A DNA stretch of 55,313 bases from Verrucomicrobia bacterium SCGC AAA164-E04 (GCA_000383715.1 KB911951.1:1-55313), one strand, 5' to 3'; shown: positions 43,515 to 55,163, counted from the stretch's first letter. The notes: generated by a model not told the origin, from the sequence alone. Program-made: numbers and translations.

Positions 43515-46022
43515 TCAAAGCCCCTCGGGGTGCATGTAATGGTAGGCTCCAGAAGTGTCATTGTAGGCAGGTGTCATGGGAGTGAATGTTTCGATCAATG
43601 CCTGTTTGTCCGCATCGGACAGCGGAATGACTGTTTTGAAAGCCACATCCCCGCGCACCCCGTTGTCCCGGTTGGGACTGCCATCACCGGGCGGTAGTGC
43701 CCCAGCCTGTTCCGTAAGAGAAGGCCCTCCGATCCCCAGGTAAAGGTGACCATTACCTCCATTCTTGTAGAGCACGTAATACACGTTCTTGTGATCGATC
43801 ACATCGTAATCCTCTGAATACGCTTCGGTTGTATCGTTCTGACCGCTTGTTTCCGGTGCCGTATGATTCACCAGAGTCTGCTGTGCCGGCAGCGCTTCAA
43901 GCTCGAGAAAACCATAGGCATTGCCCGTGTAAGCCAACCATCCGCTGTCGAGAGCCCGGTTCTTGGTCGCCTCAGCATCCTGATTGCGTTCCATGAGGAA
44001 TTCGATGAGTCCCGATCCCTTGCCTCCCGTGTTCATGTAACACCACCAGAGGTCATTACCGCCACTGGTGTAATGATCAAAGCCGTGAGACTTCTCTCCG
44101 ATAAAGTAAAAAGCACCCGTATCCAGATGATACTCTGCTTCCCTCCACGTATCCGAGGAAACCCGGGTTCGGAAAACCATCCCCTCCGAAATTTCGCTGA
44201 TGGAATCGACTGCACGGAAAAACTGCTGGCCCTGATCCGCCGGCAAGGTCAGCTCGGGAGCCGCTTCGGGAATGATCGACCAGTTCACCAGATCCTCTGA
44301 AGCAAGCAAATGTGCCTGTTCACTGATCTGAATGGTCACCTCATTCCCCTCCCTGAAGATAACAATACCGGGCGCATCGACCACAGGCTCTTCCTCGTCA
44401 GGAGGCGTGCTGCCCAGATAGGTCTCGATCCGTTCACGATCACTCGCAGACAAGGCACTTTCAAAAATCAGGAGTTCCTCGATTTCGCCCACGAAATCGT
44501 AGCCACTTGCACTGTATGCTCCCAGGATGATCGATGCCCCGGCATTGAGCTGGTAGGACGGCATGCCACCGAGGTTCAGGTCCTGGCCATTGGCATAGAA
44601 AGCGTGGCTATTTTCCGCAAGGACACTGCTCCATACCGTAGGCACTCCATCAAAGGCCGTGATGTCGTCCCCTGCGTAGGTCGTACCGTTATACTGCTCC
44701 ACTACAAAGCCGCCCTTTCCATCATCACGCTGGTGGGAAGTGGCATTGGGGCCGATGTTGTAGGCATAGGTGCCCGACGTCGCAAAGGGAGCGTCCGCGC
44801 TGTATTGACCACGCCAAATGACGGTGAAGGAAGTAGAACCGTCGTTGGAGAGCGTTCCCTCCAGATACCTTCCATCATCACCCTCGGCCGTGTCATCAAA
44901 CAACAATCGCCCCTCGGGATGGTAACTGATCAGATCTGACGCCCCGCCTCTCCGCTGCATGGACTCAAGCTTCATCTCGCTCAGAAGTTCACCCTGCGCA
45001 TCCACTGGGGTCCATGAGAGGACCGCACTGTCATCCGTTTCCACACCCTGACTTCCGTCGTAATGTGCGACAAGCGACTCAAGCGCTTCCGCAGACAAAC
45101 CTGGAACCGCCGCAGCCAAACCGGGCTCGCTGCTAAGATAGGCTTCGATCAGTTCACGATCACTAGTCGAAAGAGCACTCTCAAAAACCAGGAATTGTTC
45201 AATCTCGCCTACAAAATCATAACCGCTCGCGCTGTATGCTCCGAGGATGATCGATGCCTGGGCATTGAGCTGGTAGGACGGCATGCCACCGAGATTCAGG
45301 TTCTCGCCGTTGGCATAGAATGCGTGGCTGTTTTCCGAGAGCACACTGCTCCAGATCGTGGACATTCCGTCATAGGCCGTGATGTCGTCCCCTGCGTAAG
45401 TCGTACCGTTATACTGCTCCACCACAAAGCCGCCTTTTCCATCATCACGCTGATGGGAGGTCGCATTGGGTCCGATGTTGTAGGCGTAGGTGCCCGACGT
45501 CGCAAAGGGAGCGTCCGCGCTGTATTGACCACGCCAGATAACGGTGAAAGAGGTAGAACCGTCGTTGGAGAGAGTTCCCTCCAGATACCTTCCATCATCA
45601 CCCTCGGCCGTGTCATCAAACAACAATCGCCCTTCGGGATGGTAACTGATCAGATCTGACGCCCCGCCTCCCCGCTGTATGGACTCAAGCTTCATCTCGC
45701 TCAGAAGTTCACCCTGCGCATCCACTGGGGTCCATGAGAGGACCGCACTGTCATCCGTTTCCACACCCTGGCTTCCGTCGTAATGTGCGACAAGCGACTC
45801 AAGCGCTTCCACTGACAAACCTGGAACCGCCGTAGACAATCCACTTCCCCACAGACTGGAAGACAGCAGCAGCATCAGAGATACCGCAAGACGCCCGGTG
45901 ACAACCGACGACACAGTTGGGGTAAACCCTGGAAAAGCGGCGTTGGAGGAAAGATTCTTAGCCTGGAGAAAACAGCCATGCGCGTTGCATGGCCCCAGAA
46001 TGGGGACTTGCTTAGGTTTCAT
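43515..46022 (-). CDS. Exported protein with two tandem LamG-like domains, recently duplicated
   Basis: The 835-residue protein has a long basic N-terminus and a hydrophobic signal near residues 44-60 (RLAVSLMLLLSSSLWGSG). Two nearly identical concanavalin/LamG-type units of 240 residues occupy about 61-300 and 301-540, each with ALESLVAHYDGSQGVETDD and GEIEQFLVFESALS or GEIEELLIFESALS. A short linker (NEVTIQISEQAHLLASEDLVNWSI) of the type common in verrucomicrobial exported proteins follows, then a 220-residue C-terminal domain with many aromatic residues (FGFDHYTSGGNDLWWCYMN region). LamG domains bind carbohydrates, and one domain may give surface or extracellular adhesion. It has a long intergenic region upstream and no operon partner. 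The binding target is unknown. Confidence 0.8.
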   Translation of the reverse strand: MKPKQVPILGPCNAHGCFLQAKNLSSNAAFPGFTPTVSSVVTGRLAVSLMLLLSSSLWGSGLSTAVPGLSVEALESLVAHYDGSQGVETDDSAVLSWTPVDAQGELLSEMKLESIQRGGGASDLISYHPEGRLLFDDTAEGDDGRYLEGTLSNDGSTSFTVIWRGQYSADAPFATSGTYAYNIGPNATSHQRDDGKGGFVVEQYNGTTYAGDDITAYDGMSTIWSSVLSENSHAFYANGENLNLGGMPSYQLNAQASIILGAYSASGYDFVGEIEQFLVFESALSTSDRELIEAYLSSEPGLAAAVPGLSAEALESLVAHYDGSQGVETDDSAVLSWTPVDAQGELLSEMKLESMQRRGGASDLISYHPEGRLLFDDTAEGDDGRYLEGTLSNDGSTSFTVIWRGQYSADAPFATSGTYAYNIGPNATSHQRDDGKGGFVVEQYNGTTYAGDDITAFDGVPTVWSSVLAENSHAFYANGQDLNLGGMPSYQLNAGASIILGAYSASGYDFVGEIEELLIFESALSASDRERIETYLGSTPPDEEEPVVDAPGIVIFREGNEVTIQISEQAHLLASEDLVNWSIIPEAAPELTLPADQGQQFFRAVDSISEISEGMVFRTRVSSDTWREAEYHLDTGAFYFIGEKSHGFDHYTSGGNDLWWCYMNTGGKGSGLIEFLMERNQDAEATKNRALDSGWLAYTGNAYGFLELEALPAQQTLVNHTAPETSGQNDTTEAYSEDYDVIDHKNVYYVLYKNGGNGHLYLGIGGPSLTEQAGALPPGDGSPNRDNGVRGDVAFKTVIPLSDADKQALIETFTPMTPAYNDTSGAYHYMHPEGL
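44401..45120. repeat. 720-bp tandem repeat, distal unit
   Basis: This unit within the LamG gene is highly similar to the adjacent unit 45121-45840 at a fixed 720-base offset (for example the bases at 44881 recur at 45601 and those at 45061 at 45781). The divergence is concentrated in short blocks, which marks a recent duplication of one complete 240-residue LamG unit. Confidence 0.9.
45121..45840. repeat. 720-bp tandem repeat, proximal unit
   Basis: This is the partner of 44401-45120 and encodes the first LamG unit of the minus-strand protein. In-frame duplication preserves the reading frame because 720 is divisible by three. Confidence 0.9.
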
Positions 46023-46181
46023 CTAGATGAAATAAACCAAAAAAAACAAATTTGACAAGGTTTCTGTCAACACCCCCAATCACAAACCATCAAGCGGACC
46101 TTCAGATCAAAGATTCATCCACCCCAGCAATCCGGATCATGCCTTGTCCTGAGCACCAAAGCGTGTAATGTAGAGAATGAT

Positions 46182-47477
46182 ATGCATAAACCTTCTCCTC
46201 CGGGGGATGCCGAGGCAATTTCACGGCGAGCCTTTGTGTCCAACAGCGCCGCATGGACGATGACCAGCCTGGCAGCCGCTCAGGCCATCCAAGCAGACAT
46301 CCTTTCTGGCGCAGCGACAAAGCAGACCACAGCACTTCCTGCCTGCCCACACCCATTGCTGACGCCGGCTGAGTCCTTCAATACCGTTGCCAGGGGCAAT
46401 CCAAAGCCCCACACCCTCACCGGTAAAGCCCTTGCCGACGCCCGCATGACACCGGAGACATGGCGTCTGGAAATAACGACGGACCCGAAGGTGGAACCAC
46501 CGCACGTCACTCAACCTGCCCGGATGCAAGCCCCACGCACCATGAAGGAGGGGACGGCCCTTGACCTGGAAACCCTCCGTGAGCTTGGCAAGAGCCACGG
46601 AATCAAGTTCATCAAGGCCACCCAGTGCCTGAACATACCAGAGCCCCTGGGACAGGGACTCTGGGAAGGTGTCCCCCTGCGTGAAGTATTGAAGCTCTGT
46701 GGCAGGATGAAAGATGTCCGCCGCATTTATTACCGGGGCTTTCACAACGAGGATCCCGGGCAGATCTTTCAGTCGTCACTCAGTTACACACAGGCAATGG
46801 AGACGCCCCCGGGGGGCTTCCCTCCCATGCTGGCTTACCGACTCAACGGGCAGCCCATCACTCCCCTGCGGGGGGGACCGGTGCGCATGATCGTTCCATG
46901 GGCCCATGGCTTCAAGTCCATCAAATGGCTGCAGCAGATTTTTCTCACCAACGATTACCGCGCCAATGACACCTATGCCCTCCAGAACAATGACCCGGAA
47001 TCCCACCTGAAGACCTCGGCTTACATCGACCCGATCCCTGAGCTCATGCCCGCCAGCCGGCCGGTGGTTTTGACTGGAAAGGTAATCTCCGGTCTCTCCG
47101 ACCTGGAGCGAGTGGAGTATAGCCTGCGCCAGATCATAGAGGATGCAGAGACCCAGCAAGAAGCTGGACAGGAACACACGGAAACGGTCTGGCAACCCTG
47201 CCCCATCTACCCTCCCCCCGATTGGGAACAAATCCTGCCGCAGGACGTAAAGCCTCACCAGCTTCTCGGGTTTGATGCAAAGACCGGTCAGCCCAAAGCG
47301 TGGCCCTTGCGTTTCGGAATGGGTTATTGGGGAATCACCCTCCATGGTCTGCAGGCAGGGGTTTATGAAGTGCGAGTGCGCGCGGTGGATGGCAATGGCT
47401 TCGCCCAGCCCGAACCGCGCCCCTTGAGAAAATCAGGGGGAAACGCCGTGGAGATGCAACGCTTTCAGCTGAGCTGA
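46182..47477 (+). CDS. Tat-exported sulfite-oxidase-family molybdopterin protein
   Basis: The 431-residue protein has a twin-arginine signal (EAISRRAFVSNSAAW at 11-25). The molybdopterin-binding fold of the sulfite oxidase family has the likely Mo-ligand cysteine C149 in FIKATQCLNI. The following GLWEGVPLREVLKLC block and the PLRGGPVRMIVPWAHGFKSIKWLQQIFLT block are characteristic. A C-terminal dimerisation-type domain follows (PVVLTGKVISGLSDLERVEYSL and GVYEVRVRAVDGNGFAQPEPR). No heme domain or partner cytochrome gene is adjacent. Such proteins reduce or oxidise small sulfur- or nitrogen-containing compounds in the periplasm; which one is unknown. It has no detectable promoter motif and a convergent neighbour downstream. 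Confidence 0.87.
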   Translation: MHKPSPPGDAEAISRRAFVSNSAAWTMTSLAAAQAIQADILSGAATKQTTALPACPHPLLTPAESFNTVARGNPKPHTLTGKALADARMTPETWRLEITTDPKVEPPHVTQPARMQAPRTMKEGTALDLETLRELGKSHGIKFIKATQCLNIPEPLGQGLWEGVPLREVLKLCGRMKDVRRIYYRGFHNEDPGQIFQSSLSYTQAMETPPGGFPPMLAYRLNGQPITPLRGGPVRMIVPWAHGFKSIKWLQQIFLTNDYRANDTYALQNNDPESHLKTSAYIDPIPELMPASRPVVLTGKVISGLSDLERVEYSLRQIIEDAETQQEAGQEHTETVWQPCPIYPPPDWEQILPQDVKPHQLLGFDAKTGQPKAWPLRFGMGYWGITLHGLQAGVYEVRVRAVDGNGFAQPEPRPLRKSGGNAVEMQRFQLS

Positions 47478-47700
47478 AACGACACGTGTCACGGCCTGTT
47501 TTTGCAGAAGCGCCAACTCGGCATGCAACGCCACGCCGAGGCGGTTGAAACCTCGAAACCGGGTATCGAAACGGATGGACGGATCCTGCCACCGGGCATT
47601 CGCTGGAAGGCTGAACGTGGCACGCACCCCTGCATGCTTTTGATCCAGTGGTGCCTGGACATCGCCGTCTTTTCAGGCAGGAAGCAACTGGGCGCAGCGC

Positions 47701-49065
47701 TCAGTCCTTGTGCGTCTCGTGATCGTGATGCTCTCCGGAACGGCGCTTGAGCCCTTCCATTTTCTCCATGATGGCTTTGTGCTGAGATTCCAGCCCGGCC
47801 ATGCGTTGTTTCATCTGCCGACGTTTCTTCTGGGCTTCATCGTCGTCCCCCTCTACTTGCACCAAAGCAACCTTCAACTTCTCAAGGCGTGCTTCCACAC
47901 CGTGGCGCTTGGACTGCAGCTGCTCGGAGTATGCACGCATCTTGGCATGCGCACGGTCACCGTCATGATGACGGGCGTCATGAGATCCGTGATCCTCATG
48001 ATCGTCGTGATGGCGGCCTGCGTCGCCTTCGAGTTGCTGGTGAATCTCACGAACATGATGTTCCAGCTTCTCTGCGTGTTCATGTTTGCCTGCGTCGTGC
48101 AGCTCCTCGATCTCACGCTCAAGGTGATGTAATTTTTCCCTCAAGGCATCCTGGTGACGACGGTCATGATCTTCTCCGTGATCGTCGTGATGGCGGCCTT
48201 CATCGCCTTCCAGTTGCTGGTGAATCTCACGGACGTGGTGTTCTAGTTTCTCGGCGTGTTCATGTTTACCTGCGTCGTGCAGCTCCTCGATCTCACGCTC
48301 AAGGTGATGTAATTTTTCTCTCAAGGCATCCTGGTGACGACGGTCATGATCTTCTCCATGATCGTCGTGATGGCGGCCTTCATCGCCTTCGAGTTGCTGG
48401 TGAATCTCACGAACATGGTGTTCCAGCTTCTCGGCGTGTTCATGTTTGCCTGCGTCGTGCAGCTCCTCGATCTCGCGCTCAAGGTGATGTAATTTTTCCC
48501 TCAGGACATCAGCCTTTGAACTGTGGTCGTCATGTCCCTCATGGGCATCCTCATGATGACGGCCGTCGTGATCTCCGTGATGGCGACCCTCATGTTCCCC
48601 ATGTTCTTCGTGTTCCTCGCACTCGTCCTTACATTCCTCCCCACAGTCCTCATGATGGCGATCTGAGTGATCTCCATGATCTTCCTCATGACGACCTGCG
48701 CCATGTGCATGGGAATGCTGAGACAAACCCTCGGCATGATGATGGAGTTTCTCTCGTGTCTCCGCCCTAAGGTGTTCCATACGATCCCGGGTGATGTGCA
48801 CCCGGCGCAATTGCTGTTCCAATGCCACACGCTCGGCTTGATCCCCCGCTGTCTCGACCTCCACCTCAAGGTGCACTTGCTCGAGTTGCAGTTCATGGAT
48901 GCGCTGGGTCAGTTCACGGTAAGTATCGAGCAGGGCCTCAACTTCGACTTTTACGATTTCAGCCTTGATCTGATGGGCCAGGTCCTGGTGTGGATCGGCT
49001 TTGGCCAGGCTGGATGCAGAAACCATCAAGCCAACCACGATTGGAAACATGTAGAGGTATTTCAT
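47701..49065 (-). CDS. Histidine-rich, coiled-coil periplasmic protein with 60-residue repeats
   Basis: I recognise no named family. The 454-residue protein has a signal peptide (MKYLYMFPIVVGLMVSASSLAKA). A helical segment to about residue 110 comes first, then a His/Asp/Glu-rich linker containing CGEECKDEC (three cysteines at 141, 145, 149). Three 60-residue repeats start at residues 188, 248 and 308, each beginning LREKLHHLEREIEELHDAGK. A repeat holds 13 histidines and 19 acidic residues. It ends in a coiled coil. Each repeat alternates a heptad helix with a HHDDHGEDHD cluster, so the protein should bind several divalent metals (zinc, nickel or copper) and could be a metal buffer or sensor. 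The repeats are almost identical in DNA. It stands alone between convergent and same-strand genes; no metal transporter is adjacent. Confidence 0.75.
   Translation of the reverse strand: MKYLYMFPIVVGLMVSASSLAKADPHQDLAHQIKAEIVKVEVEALLDTYRELTQRIHELQLEQVHLEVEVETAGDQAERVALEQQLRRVHITRDRMEHLRAETREKLHHHAEGLSQHSHAHGAGRHEEDHGDHSDRHHEDCGEECKDECEEHEEHGEHEGRHHGDHDGRHHEDAHEGHDDHSSKADVLREKLHHLEREIEELHDAGKHEHAEKLEHHVREIHQQLEGDEGRHHDDHGEDHDRRHQDALREKLHHLEREIEELHDAGKHEHAEKLEHHVREIHQQLEGDEGRHHDDHGEDHDRRHQDALREKLHHLEREIEELHDAGKHEHAEKLEHHVREIHQQLEGDAGRHHDDHEDHGSHDARHHDGDRAHAKMRAYSEQLQSKRHGVEARLEKLKVALVQVEGDDDEAQKKRRQMKQRMAGLESQHKAIMEKMEGLKRRSGEHHDHETHKD
47965..48504. repeat. Three 180-bp tandem repeats inside the His-rich gene
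   Basis: The units are 48325-48504, 48145-48324 and 47965-48144, in-frame at 60 codons each and almost identical, with the last one diverging at its end. They lie in coding sequence, so this is a protein-level repeat and not a CRISPR or satellite array. Near identity suggests copy number may vary between strains. Confidence 0.9.
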
Positions 49066-49252
49066 GGAAGGGTAACGCTCGTTCCAAGAAGAGGTTTTGT
49101 CAACTCGTTTTCACGCAGAGCGCGCACGCTGCGGACTCTTTTTGAAATCGAGTAGAAGCGCAGAAAAACCCACAATTCCACTGCGACCTTCGCTTCCTGT
49201 TGAGATTACATTGATCGAACTTGTATGGATAAACAGAACCTTTCCTCCTGTG

Positions 49253-51094
49253 TCACTTGATCTCAAAAGCCACGAAGCGAGTTTCGCCGGGGGGGATCTG
49301 CAGGGGGATGCTGCCTGTTTCGTCGACTTTCAGCGTGGTGCGGGTGATCCATTCACGAGCGCTCTGGAAGCGGAAGCGCGGCTTGAGCCGGATGCTGGCC
49401 GTGGCTTGCGGGTAGATCTTCGCAGGTTGATCACCTGTCTTGTAAACACCGTCGTTGTTGATCAGTTCGATCACCCACCCTTTGGCGTTGCGATTGACCT
49501 GATACTGAATGACATCGCCGGAAAGCTCAATCGGCAAGAACTCTCGGGAAAGCTTTGCCAGGGTGTCGCTGGAGACGGCGGTCATCCGATCGGTCTCTGC
49601 GTGTCGTTCGGGTGAGGTCACACTCACCTGGCCGGCGGCCCGCAGTTTGTTCAGGGCCGCCTCTCCAATGGCCGCCGCATGACGCGGGTGCATGAGGATG
49701 CGACTGCCTGCCCGGGCGGCCTTCTCCAGTTCGAAGAGAAAGAAGGGTGAAAAGTTCATGTCACCTACCAGCAGGAGACAGGGGTAACGACTCATGGTCG
49801 CTCCGTTGACCGTATTCAACATGACGTCGGCGATCTCTCCCTGAGGTGTGGGGTGCAGGTAATCGGCTTCGGGATTGCCTGTCTGATCCGGGTAGGTGAA
49901 GCGTTCGCTGGAAAAATACAGCTGACGTTCCAGCAGATCAAAAATTTCCCAGTCACCGGGGGTCCGTTCCAGCACCCCCCAGGTGCGAGCGTGATAGGGT
50001 GCGTAGCCTGCCATGTGATCCAACACAACAAGGAGGGGCGTGTAGGGGTTGCCCCGATCATGGTCCTGCATGAAGGTATGGACGCGCACGGCAGCCCGTC
50101 CCTGTTCGGTCAGGGGCCAGGGATGACGGGCCTCTTCAAAAAAGATGCGGATGCTGTTTTCCGGCGTGACCATCGCTGCGCCCGCAAACCATGCGTGCAA
50201 CCACATGCGCTCGTAAAGACTCAGCGAGTGGCCGGCGTCCATTCCTGAGGTGATGTTCCCCTCCTTCTTCAAAGGCCCCCGGGTGGTGACGCTGGGTCCG
50301 AACCATGGACTGACCTGCACCGTCCACGGGAGGTTCCACTGGCGCGAGGCTCCCCTGGCGAACGCAAACTTGGATTGTGTGAACCGAATGTTTTCACCCA
50401 CCTCCAGACCAATAGCGGCAGTCCCCCATTCGGCGGCGTAGGCTTCGTAATGAGAATGCCCGGTGACACTGATGAGGCGTCCGCTCTTGGCCTGGCGATG
50501 CCAATAGAAATATTCCCTGAGTTGTTCGTAGCAATCCCTGCGCGTTTGGGGTGCCCTGGCATAGCCACGCTGTTCAGCCGGGATCAGGAAGTGCTGGATC
50601 TGAGTCTCGTAGTCGTCACCCAGGACGGCCTTCCACCAATTTGTATCCGAAGTCAGCCGGTGAAAATGATAACCCCACTCCCCCAACTGAATGGCCCCGA
50701 ACTGACCGGCCCGGTCCAGGACCCGCAGGGCGTGTTCACCGGCTGGATCCAAGACGCTGGTGCCTCCCTTGACTTGCATGCGACCACCATCGGGAGGATA
50801 GCAGACCACCGGCCATCCAGCCTCGGCGATGGCCGTCAGCAGAGGAGCCGCCTGAACTCCGGCGCCAGGTCCGGGATCAAATCCACCCCCCAGCCCCTTC
50901 TCCTTCATGAAGGCGATGAGATCTTTTAACTGGTCGACCTCACCCGGAGATCCATAGAGCGAAAAGACAAACGTCGGTTGCCCGGGCAGGAGTCGCGGCA
51001 TGAGCAGGGGATTGTCCGTAGGTTGCGCCCGGGAGTTAAAGCAAACGAAACAAGCCATGATCCAGCAGGCGACAGCGCGCAACCTGAAAGGCAT
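49253..51094 (-). CDS. Large exported protein, possibly a TIM-barrel glycosidase
   Basis: Read from ATG 51094 (613 residues) the protein starts with a signal peptide (RLRAVACWIMACFVCFNSRAQP). Longer starts, back to 51277, would overlap the terminator of the icd gene. A beta/alpha pattern follows (PTFVFSLYGSPGEVDQLKDLIAFMKEKGL; AIAEAGWPVVCYPPDGG; GAIQLGEWGYHFHRLTSD; SGRLISVTGHSHYEAYAAEWGTAAIGLEVGENI; PWTVQVSPWFGPSV), resembling the front of a glycoside-hydrolase barrel. A beta-sandwich region closes it (NDGVYKTGDQPAKIYPQATASIRLKPR). I cannot assign a specific GH family or confirm catalytic acids. Secretion and the neighbouring LamG protein suggest a role on carbohydrates, which is inference only. 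Confidence 0.68.
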   Translation of the reverse strand: MPFRLRAVACWIMACFVCFNSRAQPTDNPLLMPRLLPGQPTFVFSLYGSPGEVDQLKDLIAFMKEKGLGGGFDPGPGAGVQAAPLLTAIAEAGWPVVCYPPDGGRMQVKGGTSVLDPAGEHALRVLDRAGQFGAIQLGEWGYHFHRLTSDTNWWKAVLGDDYETQIQHFLIPAEQRGYARAPQTRRDCYEQLREYFYWHRQAKSGRLISVTGHSHYEAYAAEWGTAAIGLEVGENIRFTQSKFAFARGASRQWNLPWTVQVSPWFGPSVTTRGPLKKEGNITSGMDAGHSLSLYERMWLHAWFAGAAMVTPENSIRIFFEEARHPWPLTEQGRAAVRVHTFMQDHDRGNPYTPLLVVLDHMAGYAPYHARTWGVLERTPGDWEIFDLLERQLYFSSERFTYPDQTGNPEADYLHPTPQGEIADVMLNTVNGATMSRYPCLLLVGDMNFSPFFLFELEKAARAGSRILMHPRHAAAIGEAALNKLRAAGQVSVTSPERHAETDRMTAVSSDTLAKLSREFLPIELSGDVIQYQVNRNAKGWVIELINNDGVYKTGDQPAKIYPQATASIRLKPRFRFQSAREWITRTTLKVDETGSIPLQIPPGETRFVAFEIK

Positions 51095-51233
51095 GGGATT
51101 GGTGACGAGTTTGAAGCTTGGCATCCAGCACTTATGACGCCGAAAATGACCTTCGTCAATCCCGGCGATAACGCACAGGACCCATAAGTTGAAGGGCATA
51201 GGCAGGAGCGGATCAAACGAGGAGAGGCAGACA

Positions 51234-51269
51234 CAAAAAAGAGCGGGCGCTCCTGAGAGAGCACCCGCT
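51234..51269 (-). terminator. Rho-independent terminator after icd
   Basis: On the minus strand AGCGGGTGCTC (51269-51259), a short loop and GAGCGCCCGCT (51252-51242) form an 11-bp stem with one mismatch, followed by a T6 tract (51240-51235). It lies about 70 bases after the stop of the isocitrate dehydrogenase gene. It also falls within the possible N-terminal extension of the next gene, which argues for the shorter start there. Confidence 0.82.
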
Positions 51270-51337
51270 TGTTCCATTGAAATTACCCTGAGCGAGGTGA
51301 CTGTCAGGCCTGGGCGTGCGCTTCAGGTAGCCCTCGA

Positions 51338-53605
<2,268 letters not shown>

Positions 53606-53611
53606 TCAAAA

Positions 53612-53640
53612 GATATACACTGTCTGCAAGGGTTTGGCAA
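53612..53640 (-). promoter_or_regulatory. Sigma70-type promoter of icd
   Basis: On the minus strand TTGCCA (53640-53635) is followed after 17 bases by TATATC (53617-53612). Transcription would start near 53605, some 36 bases before the ATG at 53569. Spacing is ideal; both boxes deviate by one or two bases from consensus. Confidence 0.45.
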
Positions 53641-54115
53641 ACCACTTCATCCCCTCTGAACAGTGATGCTGGATTCATCTGATCGCCGCAGTGCGGTCCT
53701 GACTGTTGTGCATAGAAACGGACAAGTGAGCAATCGCAATTGACATAATTGAGACGACGATATCATCAACAAAGGGTTGCGTGATTGTGCGACAACATCA
53801 TTTTCGTGACTCCCACCAGAACCTGTATTCCGTCCTGGGACCCTCATTGAAATTGCTACCCGAAAAGGACAGCAATCAACAAAGGCCTACTGTCGGTTGC
53901 CCGACGCTTGACGGGGCCATTCCCTTCGTTTTTTTCTGCAGCTTCCAGCACAAGACAAAAGAGGCAGGCCATCAAAAACAGTCATGGTTTACTAAAACGC
54001 GACACCTAATTAATATATTTTGTTTATAGTTTTATTTTTATTTGACTTAATATTTTTTTTATACGTTCGTAATACTACATTCTATCTATTAACCCACTGA
54101 AAGAAAGCGACAAGA
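53641..54115. other. Intergenic region with AT-rich leader of the following gene
   Basis: I see no gene between the icd promoter and the secreted-protein gene. Several short frames occur on both strands but lack start context and coding pattern. About 53995-54080 is extremely AT-rich (runs such as TAATTAATATATTTTG and the poly-T stretch near 54050) and contrasts with the preceding DNA. It probably carries the promoter of the gene at 54116, although no clear -35/-10 pair stands out. Confidence 0.55.
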
Positions 54116-55138
54116 ATGAAGCATATCCACAGTCCACGATTCGCCCGTAAAACACCTACACAAACCTTATCATGCTTGATAGCCATTTGCATGTTCCTTG
54201 CGAGCATCTTCCAACCGGGATTGAAAGCGGCCGGACCCGCTCCCCTCCTAACCATGCCTGACGTCATTGCCATCATCGTTGAACTTGCCGCAGGCACGGC
54301 ACTCGATATGTGGCTTGATCAGAATGGTGACCCACGGAACGACCGATCAGAGGCGATGGCCGTCGGAGCTTATTACACGGGAGCTAATTATTGGCTCTCC
54401 GCAGATTATAATCATTGCGACACCATCGATAGTCATCCGTATCAAGTAAAACAAAGTGCCTCCCGGGGAAACGAACGGGATACAGACCCCAATGGTAGTC
54501 CTATCGACCAGCTTGATATGCGCGCTAATTTAAAGGGGTGGACAAAAACTTTTGTCGTTAAGAATTTACTTGGGATCCCCTCTTTCCCATATCTCTGGAC
54601 TGCGAGTGGAACAGGGCAATCAATATCAGATACAGACGCACAGGAAGTATTTAGCGCTAGTATCCATAACCCTTCGCTTTCTCTCGGATGTAAACTAGCT
54701 GATGTAAAAGAGCGATGGCGCGTAGGGTATTTTGTCGTTTATTCTGACTGGTCTGCGACAACGGCCACACTTCACCCCAAGTTAAAAGAAAAAGGGTATT
54801 ATCCGGCTGAAATAAGCTACAAGAAGAAAAAAATCACATATTGGGGGGGAAAGGTTATTGATCAGAGTAATGTGATTGATGATCGAAAAAAAATTCTTCT
54901 TCGTGCCGACAGCCCAAGTGCTCGTTATTTCAAACTGTGCGGAGAAAATGAAAGGTTGTTAGAAAGGCCTATTGTTTATGGAGGTGTTTCCAGATGGGTT
55001 GAAAAGGAGAAGAATATACATGATTGCGCCTTCCCTGATCAGCCTATCCTGCATTTGTTTCCGGTCGAGGCTTGTCAATGGATCGACCGACTGGTTGTTA
55101 AGGAGAGAAGGGCCAAGCTGCCGTCTGAATTAGATTAA
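54116..55138 (+). CDS. Secreted protein of unknown function
   Basis: I do not recognise this 340-residue protein. It has a basic start and a signal peptide (TLSCLIAICMFLASIFQPGLKAA, cleavage near residue 40). The mature part contains MAVGAYYTGANYWLSADYNHC, several aromatic pairs, and a lysine-rich strand region (EISYKKKKITYWGGKV) typical of beta-rich exported proteins. It holds several cysteines in the mature part (in NHCDT, LGCKL, KLCGEN, HDCAF, EACQW) that could form disulfides. The upstream DNA is AT-rich, and a second gene starts 26 bases after its stop, so they probably form an operon that continues out of the window. The change in composition hints at horizontal transfer. Confidence 0.65.
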   Translation: MKHIHSPRFARKTPTQTLSCLIAICMFLASIFQPGLKAAGPAPLLTMPDVIAIIVELAAGTALDMWLDQNGDPRNDRSEAMAVGAYYTGANYWLSADYNHCDTIDSHPYQVKQSASRGNERDTDPNGSPIDQLDMRANLKGWTKTFVVKNLLGIPSFPYLWTASGTGQSISDTDAQEVFSASIHNPSLSLGCKLADVKERWRVGYFVVYSDWSATTATLHPKLKEKGYYPAEISYKKKKITYWGGKVIDQSNVIDDRKKILLRADSPSARYFKLCGENERLLERPIVYGGVSRWVEKEKNIHDCAFPDQPILHLFPVEACQWIDRLVVKERRAKLPSELD

Positions 55139-55163
55139 ACAACCATTAAAACCCATCATCAGT

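Noticed and set aside
44310..45659. Plus-strand frames at 44310-44939 and 45063-45659 that resemble each other
   Set aside because: They are antisense shadows of the two LamG repeat units and resemble each other only because the DNA is duplicated.
47965..48504. CRISPR-like regular repeats with 180-base period
   Set aside because: Units are in-frame coding repeats without unique spacers; repeat and spacer lengths do not fit a CRISPR array.
47889..48770. Plus-strand open frame of 293 codons with Arg/His-rich repeats, antisense to the histidine-rich gene
   Set aside because: It is the mirror of the repeat gene (both strands of a GAC/CAC-rich repeat stay open). It has no signal peptide, no ribosome site and no family. 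The minus-strand frame has the signal peptide and coiled-coil pattern.
53674..53696. Short palindrome around CCGCAGTGCGG in the icd upstream region
   Set aside because: An 11-base palindrome without T-run or repeated copies is not enough to call an operator or terminator.
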